Positions 45,461 to 54,541 of a stretch of 64,000 nucleotides of DNA are shown here, piece by piece. The stretch is from Qipengyuania sp. ABI-127-1 (GTDB lineage Bacteria; Pseudomonadota; Alphaproteobacteria; Sphingomonadales; Sphingomonadaceae). Below the pieces are notes generated by a model. The model worked only from the letters and a program-made list of their open reading frames with translations. It did no database searches and had not been told where the DNA came from. Made by a program: the position numbers and the translations under genes. Every line of letters begins with the position of its first letter. Positions within the stretch are counted from its first letter, which is position 1. Location: positions 124,001 to 188,000 of the forward strand of contig JALJCR010000002.1 of NCBI GenBank assembly GCA_022953095.1, given 5' to 3'.

Positions 45461-46303
45461 GTGACCGCCCCGATCCGCTTCCCCCGGTTTTTCGTAACCA
45501 GCCCCGCACCGTGTCCGTATCTGCCAGGCAAGAGCGAGCGAAAGGTCTTCACCGAATTGCGCGGCGACAATGCCGACGAACTGAACGAAGCCCTGGGCCG
45601 GATCGGCTTCCGCCGCAGCCAGACGGTTGCCTACCGGCCGTCCTGTCTCGATTGTCAGGCCTGTGTATCGGTTCGCGTAGTGGCCGATGAATTTAGGCCA
45701 TCTTCCAGCCAGAAACGCGCGCTGAAGGCCCATGACGATCTGATCGCCACCGAATGCCGTCCCTGGGCAACCTCGGAACAGTTCGACCTGTTGCGGAAAT
45801 ATCTCGCTGCGCGCCATCCGGGTGGCGGAATGACGCAGATGGAAGAAACGGACTTTGCGGATATGGTGGAACACACCAGCGTATCCAGCTATGTCATTGA
45901 ATATCGGGAGCCGGGGATTGGCGCCGAACCAGGCCGACTGGTCGGAGCCTGTCTCACCGACTACCAGGGCGATGGGCTGTCGATGATCTACAGCTTCTAC
46001 GACCCTGATCATAAGGATCGCGCCGGGCTTGGAAACTACATCATCCTCGACCACATCCGCCGTGCCGCCGAAAACGGATTGCCGTACGTCTATCTCGGCT
46101 ATTGGGTCGAAGGGGCGGAGCGGATGCAGTACAAAATCCGCTACCGCCCGCTCGAACGGCTCGGCCGCAGTGGATGGGAACGCATGCCCGAGCATGAGCA
46201 GAAGCGGCTCATCGCTAGGGCTACGGCTCCCCGCACCAAGCGGCGGGATGACGCTCTTCCGGCAAAAGATGGTCTCGCCGCAGAATACAAGATCGCCGAG
46301 TGA
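45461..46303 (+). CDS. bpt: Aspartate/glutamate leucyltransferase (Ate/Bpt family)
   Basis: 280 residues from a GTG at 45461, chosen because the family begins [13 protein letters not shown] and GAGAGG precedes it; an upstream TTG (45407) would add 18 unrelated residues. C18 in PCPYLP, the cysteines C62, C65 and C68 in [13 protein letters not shown], and [23 protein letters not shown] are diagnostic. The enzyme adds leucine from Leu-tRNA to N-terminal Asp or Glu, marking proteins for ClpS-ClpAP. A related arginyl-transferase reaction cannot be excluded. The tamA start lies inside its 3' end. Confidence 0.92.
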   Translation: MTAPIRFPRFFVTSPAPCPYLPGKSERKVFTELRGDNADELNEALGRIGFRRSQTVAYRPSCLDCQACVSVRVVADEFRPSSSQKRALKAHDDLIATECRPWATSEQFDLLRKYLAARHPGGGMTQMEETDFADMVEHTSVSSYVIEYREPGIGAEPGRLVGACLTDYQGDGLSMIYSFYDPDHKDRAGLGNYIILDHIRRAAENGLPYVYLGYWVEGAERMQYKIRYRPLERLGRSGWERMPEHEQKRLIARATAPRTKRRDDALPAKDGLAAEYKIAE

Positions 46304-48443
46304 CCGAATAGGGCTGGCCTTCGGTGCCTGCGCTGCCGCCATCGCGCTTTCGACTGCGTCGCCGCTCGCTGCGCAGGACGGTGTTGCGCCGCCATCGCTC
46401 GAGGATCTGATACCCGACGAAGCAGTCGAGAATTCCGACGACTGGGCTCAGCGGGGGACCGACGATGCGGGCGTTTCCGATACGGAGGTAGCTGTCGGCC
46501 CGGACTTGGAGGCGCCGATCGCCGAGCTTCCCGGCATGTCGGTGGCCTGGCCTGAGGATATCGGGCTCGACCCTCTTCAACCGCTCGAGCCTGAGCAGGA
46601 TATCGAGTTCGCGCAATTGCTCGAAGATGCGCCGCAGATCGCGGTCGAGGAGGCCGAGCTCGAAGAACTGTCCTCGACACTGGTCCTCGGCTTTCCGCAG
46701 AAGGAGCCGCCCTTCAGCCAGAGGGGTGATTTCGTCGATCGCTTCGAGGCGCTTTCGACTATCGAGGAGCTCGGCGGTGGCGACGAAAACGTTGCCCAGC
46801 TCGCCGCCAGGGCGCGCGAGGACGAGGAACTGCTCGGCAATTTGCTGCGCGTCTACGGCTATTACGATGGCGAGATCATGCGCACGATCGGCACACGCGA
46901 TGCGGGTGAAGATGCGGCGGTGCAGAGACCCCGTGTGCGGTTCGATATCGTGCCGGGGCCTCGCTACAAGGTCGGCTTGGTCGATCTGGGCGAGCTCGGC
47001 ACGGCATCCGACGCCGTTTCGCTGCGCAGATCCTTCGGCATCGATACCGGGGACTTTTTGCAATCGGACACCATCATCGCCGAGCGCTTCGACCTCGATC
47101 GGGCATTGGGTGAAAGCGGGTACGCCTTTGCCGAGATCGACGAGCCCGAACTGCTGATCGATCACGAGCGGGTCGAGGGCGACCTGACCATGCCGGTACG
47201 ACCGAACGGCAAATATGTTTTCGGCGAAGTGGTCAGCAGCGACGAGGCGTTTCTTTCGAGCCGCCATCTGGCGAGCATCGCCCGGTTCGATCCCGGCGAC
47301 GTCTATCAACGCAGCCTGGAATTCGATCTTCGCCGTGCAGTGACCGCCACCGGCCTGGTGTCCACCGTCGGGGTCGAAGTGCGCGAGGTAGAGCCACCGC
47401 AGGGCGACGAGCCCGGCGTGGTGGCGATGGATGTTACGATGGAGCGGGCGAAGCTGCGCACCATCTCGGGCGCAATCGGGTATGGCTCGGAAGAGGGGGT
47501 TCGCATCCAGGCGAGCTGGGAGCATCGCAACCTGTTTCCGCCCGAAGGCGCGCTGCGGCTGCGCAGCATCCTGGGCACGCGTGAACAGCTTGCCGGAATC
47601 ACCTTCCGCAAGAACAATTTCGGCGGGCGCGACAAGGTTCTCACTGTCGATGCCTACGCTTCCAGCATCGATACGGTGGCCTATGACGCGCGCACGGTAG
47701 CGCTGACGGGGACGTATGAACGCACATCGACGCTGCTGTTCCAGAAACCGCTGGCCTGGGGCATCGGAGCGGAAGTGCTCGCCACCGATGAACGCAACCG
47801 GATCGTCGATGGGATTGCGCGACCGCGCCAGACCTATTTCGTCGGGGCGCTGTTCGGCCGCGCCACGCTGGATACAAGCGATTCCCTGCTCGATCCCACG
47901 CGCGGCTATCGCGTGACCGGCTTCCTCGCTCCGGAAACCTCGCGCACGCAGGGGCAACAATATTACTACCTCCGCAACCGGGTCGATGCGTCCTATTACC
48001 AGTCGATCGGGGACCGGACGATACTTGCCGCACGGGCCGCTTTCGCCAGCATTCAGGGGGCCGATCTGATCGGGGTTGCGCCGTCGCGCAGGCTTTATGC
48101 CGGCGGCGGCGGCTCGGTCCGCGGCTATGGCTATCAGGCGATCGGCCCCAAGAACGAGTTCATGGAACCGATTGGCGGGCGCAGTCTCGTAGAAGCCTCG
48201 ATCGAGGCCAGAATAGGGACCGGGTTTCTGGACGGTGCGGTTTCCGTCGTGCCGTTCTTCGATCTCGGCAGTGTATCGACCTCGACGACGCCCGATTTCG
48301 GCGAAATCAAGATGGGTGCGGGTCTCGGCCTACGCTATACAACCGGCTTTGGACCGATCCGGTTCGACGTTGGTATCCCGCTCAACCCCGAGCCGGAGGA
48401 TTCTGCTGTCGGGGTCTATATCTCCCTGGGGCAGGCCTTCTGA
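46248..48443 (+). CDS. tamA: TamA, Omp85-family outer-membrane assembly protein
   Basis: 731 residues from the ATG at 46248; ATG 46269 is also possible. Both lie inside the bpt coding region in another frame. A signal peptide with [21 protein letters not shown] is followed by an acidic region, then POTRA domains (about residues 200-430) and a 16-strand barrel. The Omp85 signature [16 protein letters not shown] is near residues 620-635. TamA with TamB helps insert autotransporters and moves lipids or proteins to the outer membrane. The C-terminal residues [10 protein letters not shown] match the usual barrel end. TamB starts within the stop codon. Confidence 0.92.
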   Translation: MTLFRQKMVSPQNTRSPSDRIGLAFGACAAAIALSTASPLAAQDGVAPPSLEDLIPDEAVENSDDWAQRGTDDAGVSDTEVAVGPDLEAPIAELPGMSVAWPEDIGLDPLQPLEPEQDIEFAQLLEDAPQIAVEEAELEELSSTLVLGFPQKEPPFSQRGDFVDRFEALSTIEELGGGDENVAQLAARAREDEELLGNLLRVYGYYDGEIMRTIGTRDAGEDAAVQRPRVRFDIVPGPRYKVGLVDLGELGTASDAVSLRRSFGIDTGDFLQSDTIIAERFDLDRALGESGYAFAEIDEPELLIDHERVEGDLTMPVRPNGKYVFGEVVSSDEAFLSSRHLASIARFDPGDVYQRSLEFDLRRAVTATGLVSTVGVEVREVEPPQGDEPGVVAMDVTMERAKLRTISGAIGYGSEEGVRIQASWEHRNLFPPEGALRLRSILGTREQLAGITFRKNNFGGRDKVLTVDAYASSIDTVAYDARTVALTGTYERTSTLLFQKPLAWGIGAEVLATDERNRIVDGIARPRQTYFVGALFGRATLDTSDSLLDPTRGYRVTGFLAPETSRTQGQQYYYLRNRVDASYYQSIGDRTILAARAAFASIQGADLIGVAPSRRLYAGGGGSVRGYGYQAIGPKNEFMEPIGGRSLVEASIEARIGTGFLDGAVSVVPFFDLGSVSTSTTPDFGEIKMGAGLGLRYTTGFGPIRFDVGIPLNPEPEDSAVGVYISLGQAF

Positions 48444-51400
48444 TGACCGAGGATATACGCGATCCGGCGGCAGAGGATCCGGCACCCGCGCGCCGCAGCC
48501 GGTCCGGACGGCCAGGCAAATGGTTGCTGGGTGCGGTGGCGGCACTGGTCCTGCTCCTTGCCGGAGCGCTTGTGCTGCTCAACACGCCGCTGGGTGAACG
48601 TTTCCTGGCCAGTCGCATTGCCGAGCGGACGTTCCCCAACGGCCTGAACATACAGATCGGCCGGATCGAAGGCAATTTGTACGGCGCAGCCATATTGCAC
48701 GATGTTCGCCTGTCCGATCCCGAGGGCGTGTTCCTGACCATTCCACGGGCGGAGATCGACTGGAACCCGGGGGCATGGCTTTCGAACCGGCTTGAAATCG
48801 ACACATTCGCCGCGCGGCGCGCGGTCATGGCGCGTATTCCGGAGTTTCTCCCAAGTGAAGACGAAGGGCCGATCCTGCCCGGCTTCGACATCGCCATCGA
48901 AGAACTGGAGATCGACCAGCTCTTCCTGGCTCCGGGGATAGCCGGCGAGAATGCGCAGCGCGTCGATCTTGCGGGCAGTGCGCAGGTTACCGACCGCCGG
49001 CTGATGGTCGATGTCGACGGGCGGCTCGGACGGCGCGACCGGGTCGCCTTGCTGGTCGATGCGGAACCCGATGGCGATGATTTCGACCTGTCGCTCGATG
49101 TGGTTGCGGCGGGGGACGGGCCGCTGGCCGCTCTGGCCGGGGTCGATACACCGCACACCGCCTCCATTCGCGGCGACGGTACATGGTCACAGTGGTCCGG
49201 CGGACTGCTTGTTCGTAGTGAGGGCGAGCGCGTTGCCGCCATGCGCATCACCAACCGGGCAGGCGTCTTCGGGCTGCTCGGCAAATTCAATCCCTCCGGT
49301 TTCCTGTCCGGAACCCCGGCCAAGGCCATGGGGGACGATGTAGCCCTCAAGGCCGAACTGGCGATCGATAGTCGCATGTTCGATGGCCGGGCCAGGATGA
49401 TCGGGCGTGGTATCGGTATCGATGCAGCCGGTCTCGTCGATTTGGGCGAGAACCGCGCCGAAGAGCTCCAGATCGAGGCATTCGTGCGCGATCCCGATCT
49501 GCTGGGCGACGGTCTTGCTTTACGCGGTACCCGCCTGACCGCCACGCTCGACGGGCCTTTCCGCGATCTTGCGATTGTCCACGATCTCCGCGTGGAGGAG
49601 CTGGACCTTGGTGGTACGCTGCTCGCCGACCTGCGGCAGCAGGGAACCGCCCGCTATGACGGCACGCGCTGGACGCTCCCGCTCGACCTGTCGCTGGCAA
49701 GGGTGACGAGCGGCAATACTCTGGTCGATCCACGGCTGGTCGATGGCAGGGGGCGGGGCACGCTGGTGCTGACTGGGTCGACGCTGCTGTCCGATGACCT
49801 GCAAATCGCCTTTCGGGGGACTTCGGCCAATCTGGCCTTGCGTGGCGATCTGTCTAGCGGGCTCTATCAGGTGCGTGGACCGGTGCAGGCACGCGGGCTC
49901 ACGCTTGATGATGTAGGCACCGCAGGCGGCACGGCCATGATCGATCTTGCCCTGGCACCGGGATCGCCCTGGCGCCTCACGGCGGATGTCGATGCGCGGA
50001 TCGCGCCCGTCACCAATGCCACTCTCGCCAATCTCGTCGGCACGCCGATACGCGTCCGGGGCGGGATTGCGGTAGGCGGTTCGGAGCCGCTCGATTTCAA
50101 TCGATTGCGCGTGGATGCGAGCAAGGTGCGGCTTGCTCTCGACGGGAGTGTCGCTCGGGGTACGACCCGCGTTGCCGGGGCAGGCACGCATGTCGATTTC
50201 GGAGACTTTACCATCGAGGCCAGCGTCGCTGACGCCGGTCCCAGTGCTGCCCTTGTGTTCGCACGCCCGGCAACCGGACTGGAAGATGTCCGTGTGGCGA
50301 TAGCGCCCAGCGATCAGGGATTTGCCATCGAAACCGAGGGCAGTTCCGTGCTTGGCCCGTTTGTCGGCGAACTGGGGCTGATCGCACCGGAAGATGGCCC
50401 AACGCGCATTGCGATCGAACGCATGCGCGTATCCGATACTGCCGTTACCGGCGCAGTCACGCTGGTCGATGGCGGTGTGGATGGCACCTTGGCTTTCGGC
50501 GGCGGCGGGCTCGACGGGACCGTTGCACTCGCGCCGCGCAATGGCGGACAGGGGCTCAACATCGCGCTACAGGCGCGCAATGCCCGTTTCGGCGGCGACA
50601 CGCCCCTGCGCATAGCACGGGGGAATCTCGAAGCTGCGGGTCTCATCCGCGAGGGCGATACGACCTTTTCGGGTTCGGGCACTGCTGCCGGACTGTCCTA
50701 TGGTACGCTGTTCATCTCGCGGCTTGCGGCACAGGGCGAGATCGAAAACGGGATCGGACGCGTCGATGCTTCGCTGGCGGGCAGGCGTAGCGGACGCTTC
50801 GTGCTCGACCTCAATGCTCGCATCCGTCCCGAGCAAATCGCGCTGGCGGCACAGGGCGAGTTCGGGGGTAGGCGCATCTCCATGCCGCGCCGAGCCGTCC
50901 TGACCAGTATGGAGGGAGGCGGATGGCGGCTTTCGCCCACTCAGCTATCCTATGGCGACGGCGGTCTGATCGCATCGGGTCTCTTTGGCGGTGGCGACCT
51001 CGATTTCGATTTCAAGCTCGCGCGCATGCCGCTCTCCCTCATCGATATCGTGCGGGCCGATACCGGATTGGGCGGCACAATCTCCGGCACTGTGGCTTAT
51101 CGGACCGGGGCCGACGGGCTGCCGGTGGGGGATGCCAAGGTCCGGATCGACGGGCTCACCCGGTCCGGCCTCGTCCTCACATCGCGGCCGGTCGATGTGG
51201 CGCTCATGGCGCGCCTCAGCGAGAGCGAGCTCGAAGCGCGCGCGCTGCTGCGCAATGACGACATTCGCCGCGGCCGCGTACAGGCGCGGATAACGGGTTT
51301 ACCATCCACGGGAATGCTCATCGACCGGTTGCGAGCCGGGCGTCTTTTCGGCCAGTTGCGCTATAGCGGTGCGGCGGAAAGCCTGTGGCGCCTTGCCGCC

Positions 51401-52654
51401 CTCGACACCTTCGATGTTACCGGACCGATCAATATCGCTGCAGACGCTTCAGGGAGCCTCGAAGATCCCACGGTGCGCGGTTCGATCTCGGGTGAGGATC
51501 TGCAATTGCGCAGCTCGCTCTCGGGTACCGATATTCGCGACATAGCCATGCGCGGAAGCTTCCGCGGCTCGCGGCTTCAACTGACGCGCTTCGCCGGCAG
51601 CCCAGCCACGGGCGGCAGTGTCAGCGGCAGCGGCATCGTGGACCTGCGCACTCTGGGTGAATCGGTGGAAGGACGCGTGCTGGAAATTCGCGGCCCGATC
51701 ATCGATCTGCGCGCTTCGGCGAAGAACGCGCAACTGATCGATACCGGCGGATTGAGCGCCACGGTTACCGGCCCCTTGAGAATAGTTTCCAACGGTTTGG
51801 GGGGGACCATCGCCGGCCGTGTTCGGATCGACCGGGCGAGTTGGCGGCTCGGCACCGCCGCCGACGACCTGAGGCTGCCGCAAATCGTCACGCGCGAGGT
51901 CAATGTACCGGTGGGCCGGGCTCCGCGAGGTGCCCCCGGCAGGCCGTGGCGCTATCTTATCGATGCGCGGGCTGCCAGCCGTATCGATGTCGACGGCATG
52001 GGGCTCGATAGCGAATGGTCGGCGGACGTCATCTTGCGCGGGACAACCGACGATCCCCGGATCGGCGGCAGAGCCGAAGTGGTCCGCGGCGACTATACCT
52101 TTGCGGGAACACGGTTCGAACTTACCCGCGGCGAGATCGAATTCGACGAGAATGTGCCGGTCGATCCCCGACTGGATATCCGCGCGGAGACGCAGCGCGA
52201 CGGGCTGACCGTGGAAGCGACAGTGAGGGGCAGCGCCACGCAGCCGGAAATCGCCTTCAGCTCCAACCCGGCCCTGCCCGAAGAGGAACTGCTCGCTCGC
52301 TTGCTGTTCGGCGGGTCCGTCACCAGCCTCTCCGCCACGGATGCGGTGCAACTCGGCGCGGCGGTGGCAAGTCTGCGCGGTGGCGGTGGCATGGACCCCA
52401 TCAACCAGCTTCGCAGTGCGATCGGCCTGGACCGTCTACGGATCGTCAGTGCGGATCCGGCGCTCGGGCGCGGCACGGGGGTCGCTCTCGGCAAGAATTT
52501 CGGCCGCCGGTTCTATGCGGAAATCATCACCGACGGACGCGGTTACAGCGCGACCGAGGTGGAGTTCCGCGTCACCAGTTGGTTGTCATTGCTGGCGGCT
52601 GTCTCAACAGTCGGACGCGAAAGCGTCGTCGCCGAAATCAGCCGCGATTATTGA
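48443..52654 (+). CDS. tamB: TamB, envelope translocation and assembly protein
   Basis: 1403 residues, overlapping tamA by one base (TGATG). One membrane anchor near residues 28-46 (WLLGAVAALVLLLAGALVLL) is followed by a very long beta-rich periplasmic region with many repeats of short strands, as in AsmA/TamB bridge proteins. The C-terminal DUF490/TamB domain has GRAEVVRGDYTFAGTRFELT, TRGEIEFDENVPVDPRLDI and ISRDY at the end. It spans the periplasm and is thought to carry lipids or assist TamA. The nearby autotransporter at 54542 is a possible client. Confidence 0.93.
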   Translation: MTEDIRDPAAEDPAPARRSRSGRPGKWLLGAVAALVLLLAGALVLLNTPLGERFLASRIAERTFPNGLNIQIGRIEGNLYGAAILHDVRLSDPEGVFLTIPRAEIDWNPGAWLSNRLEIDTFAARRAVMARIPEFLPSEDEGPILPGFDIAIEELEIDQLFLAPGIAGENAQRVDLAGSAQVTDRRLMVDVDGRLGRRDRVALLVDAEPDGDDFDLSLDVVAAGDGPLAALAGVDTPHTASIRGDGTWSQWSGGLLVRSEGERVAAMRITNRAGVFGLLGKFNPSGFLSGTPAKAMGDDVALKAELAIDSRMFDGRARMIGRGIGIDAAGLVDLGENRAEELQIEAFVRDPDLLGDGLALRGTRLTATLDGPFRDLAIVHDLRVEELDLGGTLLADLRQQGTARYDGTRWTLPLDLSLARVTSGNTLVDPRLVDGRGRGTLVLTGSTLLSDDLQIAFRGTSANLALRGDLSSGLYQVRGPVQARGLTLDDVGTAGGTAMIDLALAPGSPWRLTADVDARIAPVTNATLANLVGTPIRVRGGIAVGGSEPLDFNRLRVDASKVRLALDGSVARGTTRVAGAGTHVDFGDFTIEASVADAGPSAALVFARPATGLEDVRVAIAPSDQGFAIETEGSSVLGPFVGELGLIAPEDGPTRIAIERMRVSDTAVTGAVTLVDGGVDGTLAFGGGGLDGTVALAPRNGGQGLNIALQARNARFGGDTPLRIARGNLEAAGLIREGDTTFSGSGTAAGLSYGTLFISRLAAQGEIENGIGRVDASLAGRRSGRFVLDLNARIRPEQIALAAQGEFGGRRISMPRRAVLTSMEGGGWRLSPTQLSYGDGGLIASGLFGGGDLDFDFKLARMPLSLIDIVRADTGLGGTISGTVAYRTGADGLPVGDAKVRIDGLTRSGLVLTSRPVDVALMARLSESELEARALLRNDDIRRGRVQARITGLPSTGMLIDRLRAGRLFGQLRYSGAAESLWRLAALDTFDVTGPINIAADASGSLEDPTVRGSISGEDLQLRSSLSGTDIRDIAMRGSFRGSRLQLTRFAGSPATGGSVSGSGIVDLRTLGESVEGRVLEIRGPIIDLRASAKNAQLIDTGGLSATVTGPLRIVSNGLGGTIAGRVRIDRASWRLGTAADDLRLPQIVTREVNVPVGRAPRGAPGRPWRYLIDARAASRIDVDGMGLDSEWSADVILRGTTDDPRIGGRAEVVRGDYTFAGTRFELTRGEIEFDENVPVDPRLDIRAETQRDGLTVEATVRGSATQPEIAFSSNPALPEEELLARLLFGGSVTSLSATDAVQLGAAVASLRGGGGMDPINQLRSAIGLDRLRIVSADPALGRGTGVALGKNFGRRFYAEIITDGRGYSATEVEFRVTSWLSLLAAVSTVGRESVVAEISRDY

Positions 52655-52661
52655 ACGCTAT

Positions 52662-53228
52662 TCAGCCCTTTGGGGGAAGCAGAACCGCATCTATGGGGAT
52701 GACGACGCCGTTGTTCGCGGCGATGGCGGCGCCGACGATTGTCGCTCGCGACGTGTCGCCCGCTGCGACGCTCAACCGATCTCCGTCTCTCTCGAACGTG
52801 ACTGTCGTGTGGCCGAGCGTCGTCATCGTCACGGGGCCTCCCGCCTGATCGATCGCCTCGCCAATCGCTTCCGGCGTGAGATGACCAGGCAGCAGATGAT
52901 CGCGCAGAATGGCGACGAGGAGCGGGCGCTGTTCTTCCCGGAGGAGATCGGCGCCTTCTTCGCCCAAGGCTTCGAACGCCGCGTCGCGGGGAGCGAGCAT
53001 CGTATAGCTTGCCGCCCCCTCGAGTACGCCTGACAGCTCGGACTGTTCGATGGCCCCGCGCAGCGTATCCAATTGCTCGTCCGCGCCGAGGCCGGCGGCG
53101 AGCGTGAGCGTGCCGTCGTCGCGTGTCGCGGTTTCGGGAGGCGTTTCGTCTTGCTCACCACACGCTGCGATCAGCGGTAACGATGCCAATGCGAATGCGG
53201 TGAGGGCGGTTTTGCATGTCTTTATCAT
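52662..53228 (-). CDS. Fasciclin (FAS1) domain lipoprotein
   Basis: 188 residues. The lipoprotein signal ends in LIAAC with a cysteine after it. One FAS1 domain follows, with SYTMLAPRDAAFEAL and LLVAILRDHLLPGHLTPEAI, and the second conserved stretch ATIVGAAIAANNGVVIPIDAVLLP. FAS1 proteins are usually adhesion or surface molecules. It is convergent with tamB (7 bases apart) and lies 12 bases downstream of the repeat-protein gene on the same strand. Confidence 0.9.
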   Translation of the reverse strand: MIKTCKTALTAFALASLPLIAACGEQDETPPETATRDDGTLTLAAGLGADEQLDTLRGAIEQSELSGVLEGAASYTMLAPRDAAFEALGEEGADLLREEQRPLLVAILRDHLLPGHLTPEAIGEAIDQAGGPVTMTTLGHTTVTFERDGDRLSVAAGDTSRATIVGAAIAANNGVVIPIDAVLLPPKG

Positions 53229-53240
53229 GTCGTGCTCCCC

Positions 53241-54239
53241 TCAAACCAGAAGATCGATGGCCGCCGCCACGAGCTGTGTTTCGGGGTCGATCCGGTACAC
53301 GTAACCGTCCGAATACCGATACCAGGCCTCCGGAGTGTCGCGATACCGATCGCGGTAGGAATAGGGCACGTTGTAAACATCGTATCCCGACGGCATCGGA
53401 CGCCCGATGGTGAATTCATCGCCGGTCAGCAAGGCCGCCACAGACGTTATCGCGGCGTCCTCCGGGTCGACCCGATAAATGACATTGTCCGCGTAACGGT
53501 ATGACGAGACCGGCCCGAGATCGTAATAGTCGACATAATAGTCTGGCAGGGCATAGCTTTCGTAAGTCGAAGGCCACGCATTGCCGATCGACAGCGCTCC
53601 GCCGAGTAACGGAATATAACCGGAAATACTGCCGCTTTCTCCGCGTTGCAGGAGATAGCCATCGCGGTAGAAATAGGAGCCGGAAGCGTAATTGGTCAGG
53701 CCGAACAAGCCAGGCCGATATTCGTAGCTATTCCAGCGATCGTTTCGATAGGTGGATTTCTTGGTCTGCCCTGGGGGCTGGCAGCCATTACCCTTCTTCG
53801 CCAGACCCGGCGGGCATCCGGCGATAGCGCTGCGGTTACGATCCCGCGTCAGAAATGCGCGATCACGGTCGAAACGCACGCGCTCGATGTTGCGGAGCCG
53901 TGGCCCGGTCGTCTCGCGTGCAAGGGCGTTGCGGTCGACCCGCTTTTCGAGCGCGGTGCCGACACGCCGTTGAACGTTTTCGTCTTTGACGCGTCGGTTC
54001 TCACGCGGGGTGCGATCTTTCGCAACGCCGGGACCTGTCGGCCTGTCCAAGGCATTGGCCCACCCGCGATTATCGTGGACATCGGCCCTTTTGTCGGAGC
54101 GGTCGGCCTTGCCGCGATCCGCCTTGGAGGCGCCGCGTTGTTCTGCGGCCTTCGGATTTCCATTGCCCTTGCCGGGATCGGCATGGGCGCTACCTGCGGC
54201 GAGCGCGAGGGCTGCCGCGCCAGCAAGCAAAAGTCTCAT
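53241..54239 (-). CDS. Secreted protein with three tandem C-terminal repeats
   Basis: 332 residues. A signal peptide (to about residue 20, ending GSAHA) is followed by a highly charged, Arg- and Lys-rich region (20-140), then CPPGLAKKGNGCQPPGQ with two cysteines. The C-terminal half contains three related units beginning at about 189, 247 and 307: YFYRDGYLL, YRYADNVIYRVDPE and YRYSDGYVYRIDPE. Units are 58-60 residues apart; each full unit runs through an LLGG or LLTG turn, an IG element, and a Tyr-rich end (PSTYESYALP, PSGYDVYNVP). The last is truncated. No family is recognised. The region 54343-54383 upstream has an 11-bp tandem repeat. Confidence 0.7.
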   Translation of the reverse strand: MRLLLAGAAALALAAGSAHADPGKGNGNPKAAEQRGASKADRGKADRSDKRADVHDNRGWANALDRPTGPGVAKDRTPRENRRVKDENVQRRVGTALEKRVDRNALARETTGPRLRNIERVRFDRDRAFLTRDRNRSAIAGCPPGLAKKGNGCQPPGQTKKSTYRNDRWNSYEYRPGLFGLTNYASGSYFYRDGYLLQRGESGSISGYIPLLGGALSIGNAWPSTYESYALPDYYVDYYDLGPVSSYRYADNVIYRVDPEDAAITSVAALLTGDEFTIGRPMPSGYDVYNVPYSYRDRYRDTPEAWYRYSDGYVYRIDPETQLVAAAIDLLV

Positions 54240-54342
54240 TTGTTAACTCCTTTTGCCTGTAACGGGAGCGAACGCGTTCCGGTTCCGAACGGACGTCTTG
54301 GCTCATTGTCGCGCTCTGGGGCGATGAGGCCAGATGTCTGCC

Positions 54343-54383
54343 CGATCATTCACCGATCACGCACCGATCACTCACCGATCACG
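54343..54383. repeat. Four tandem 11-bp repeats (CGATCAC-NCAC type)
   Basis: CGATCATTCAC, CGATCACGCAC, CGATCACTCAC and CGATCACGGCG begin at 54343, 54354, 54365 and 54376. The unit is about one helical turn, so all copies face the same side of the helix. The array lies about 100 bases upstream of the repeat-protein gene start (54239). Confidence 0.7.
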
Positions 54384-54486
54384 GCGCGGATGGATCGCCT
54401 CCCGTCGCCTTGCCGCATGAACACGCGAGAGCCATCGATCACTACGACGAAGCCGCGCGAAACTATCGTTCGGCCGAACAAGAGAA

Positions 54487-54512
54487 GGGCCGCCCGGTTT
54501 CCCGGACGGCCC
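54487..54512 (-). terminator. Terminator of the autotransporter gene
   Basis: On the minus strand GGGCCGTCCGG pairs with CCGGGCGGCCC (one G-T pair) around a GAAA tetraloop. TTCTCTT follows. It lies about 30 bases after the stop codon. Confidence 0.75.
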
Positions 54513-54541
54513 ATTCCTTTCGAGCAAAAAGCGTCGTTAAA

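Larger units (their letters stand above)
54240..54541. other. Intergenic region with 11-bp tandem repeat and terminator
   Basis: 302 bases without a credible gene. It holds the upstream region of the repeat-protein gene, four copies of CGATCA spaced exactly 11 bases apart (54343-54381), and, nearer the autotransporter, a terminator hairpin. I saw no other operator. Confidence 0.6.

Noticed and set aside
54343-54383. CRISPR array
   Set aside because: Units are 11 bases with no spacers, and no cas gene is present.
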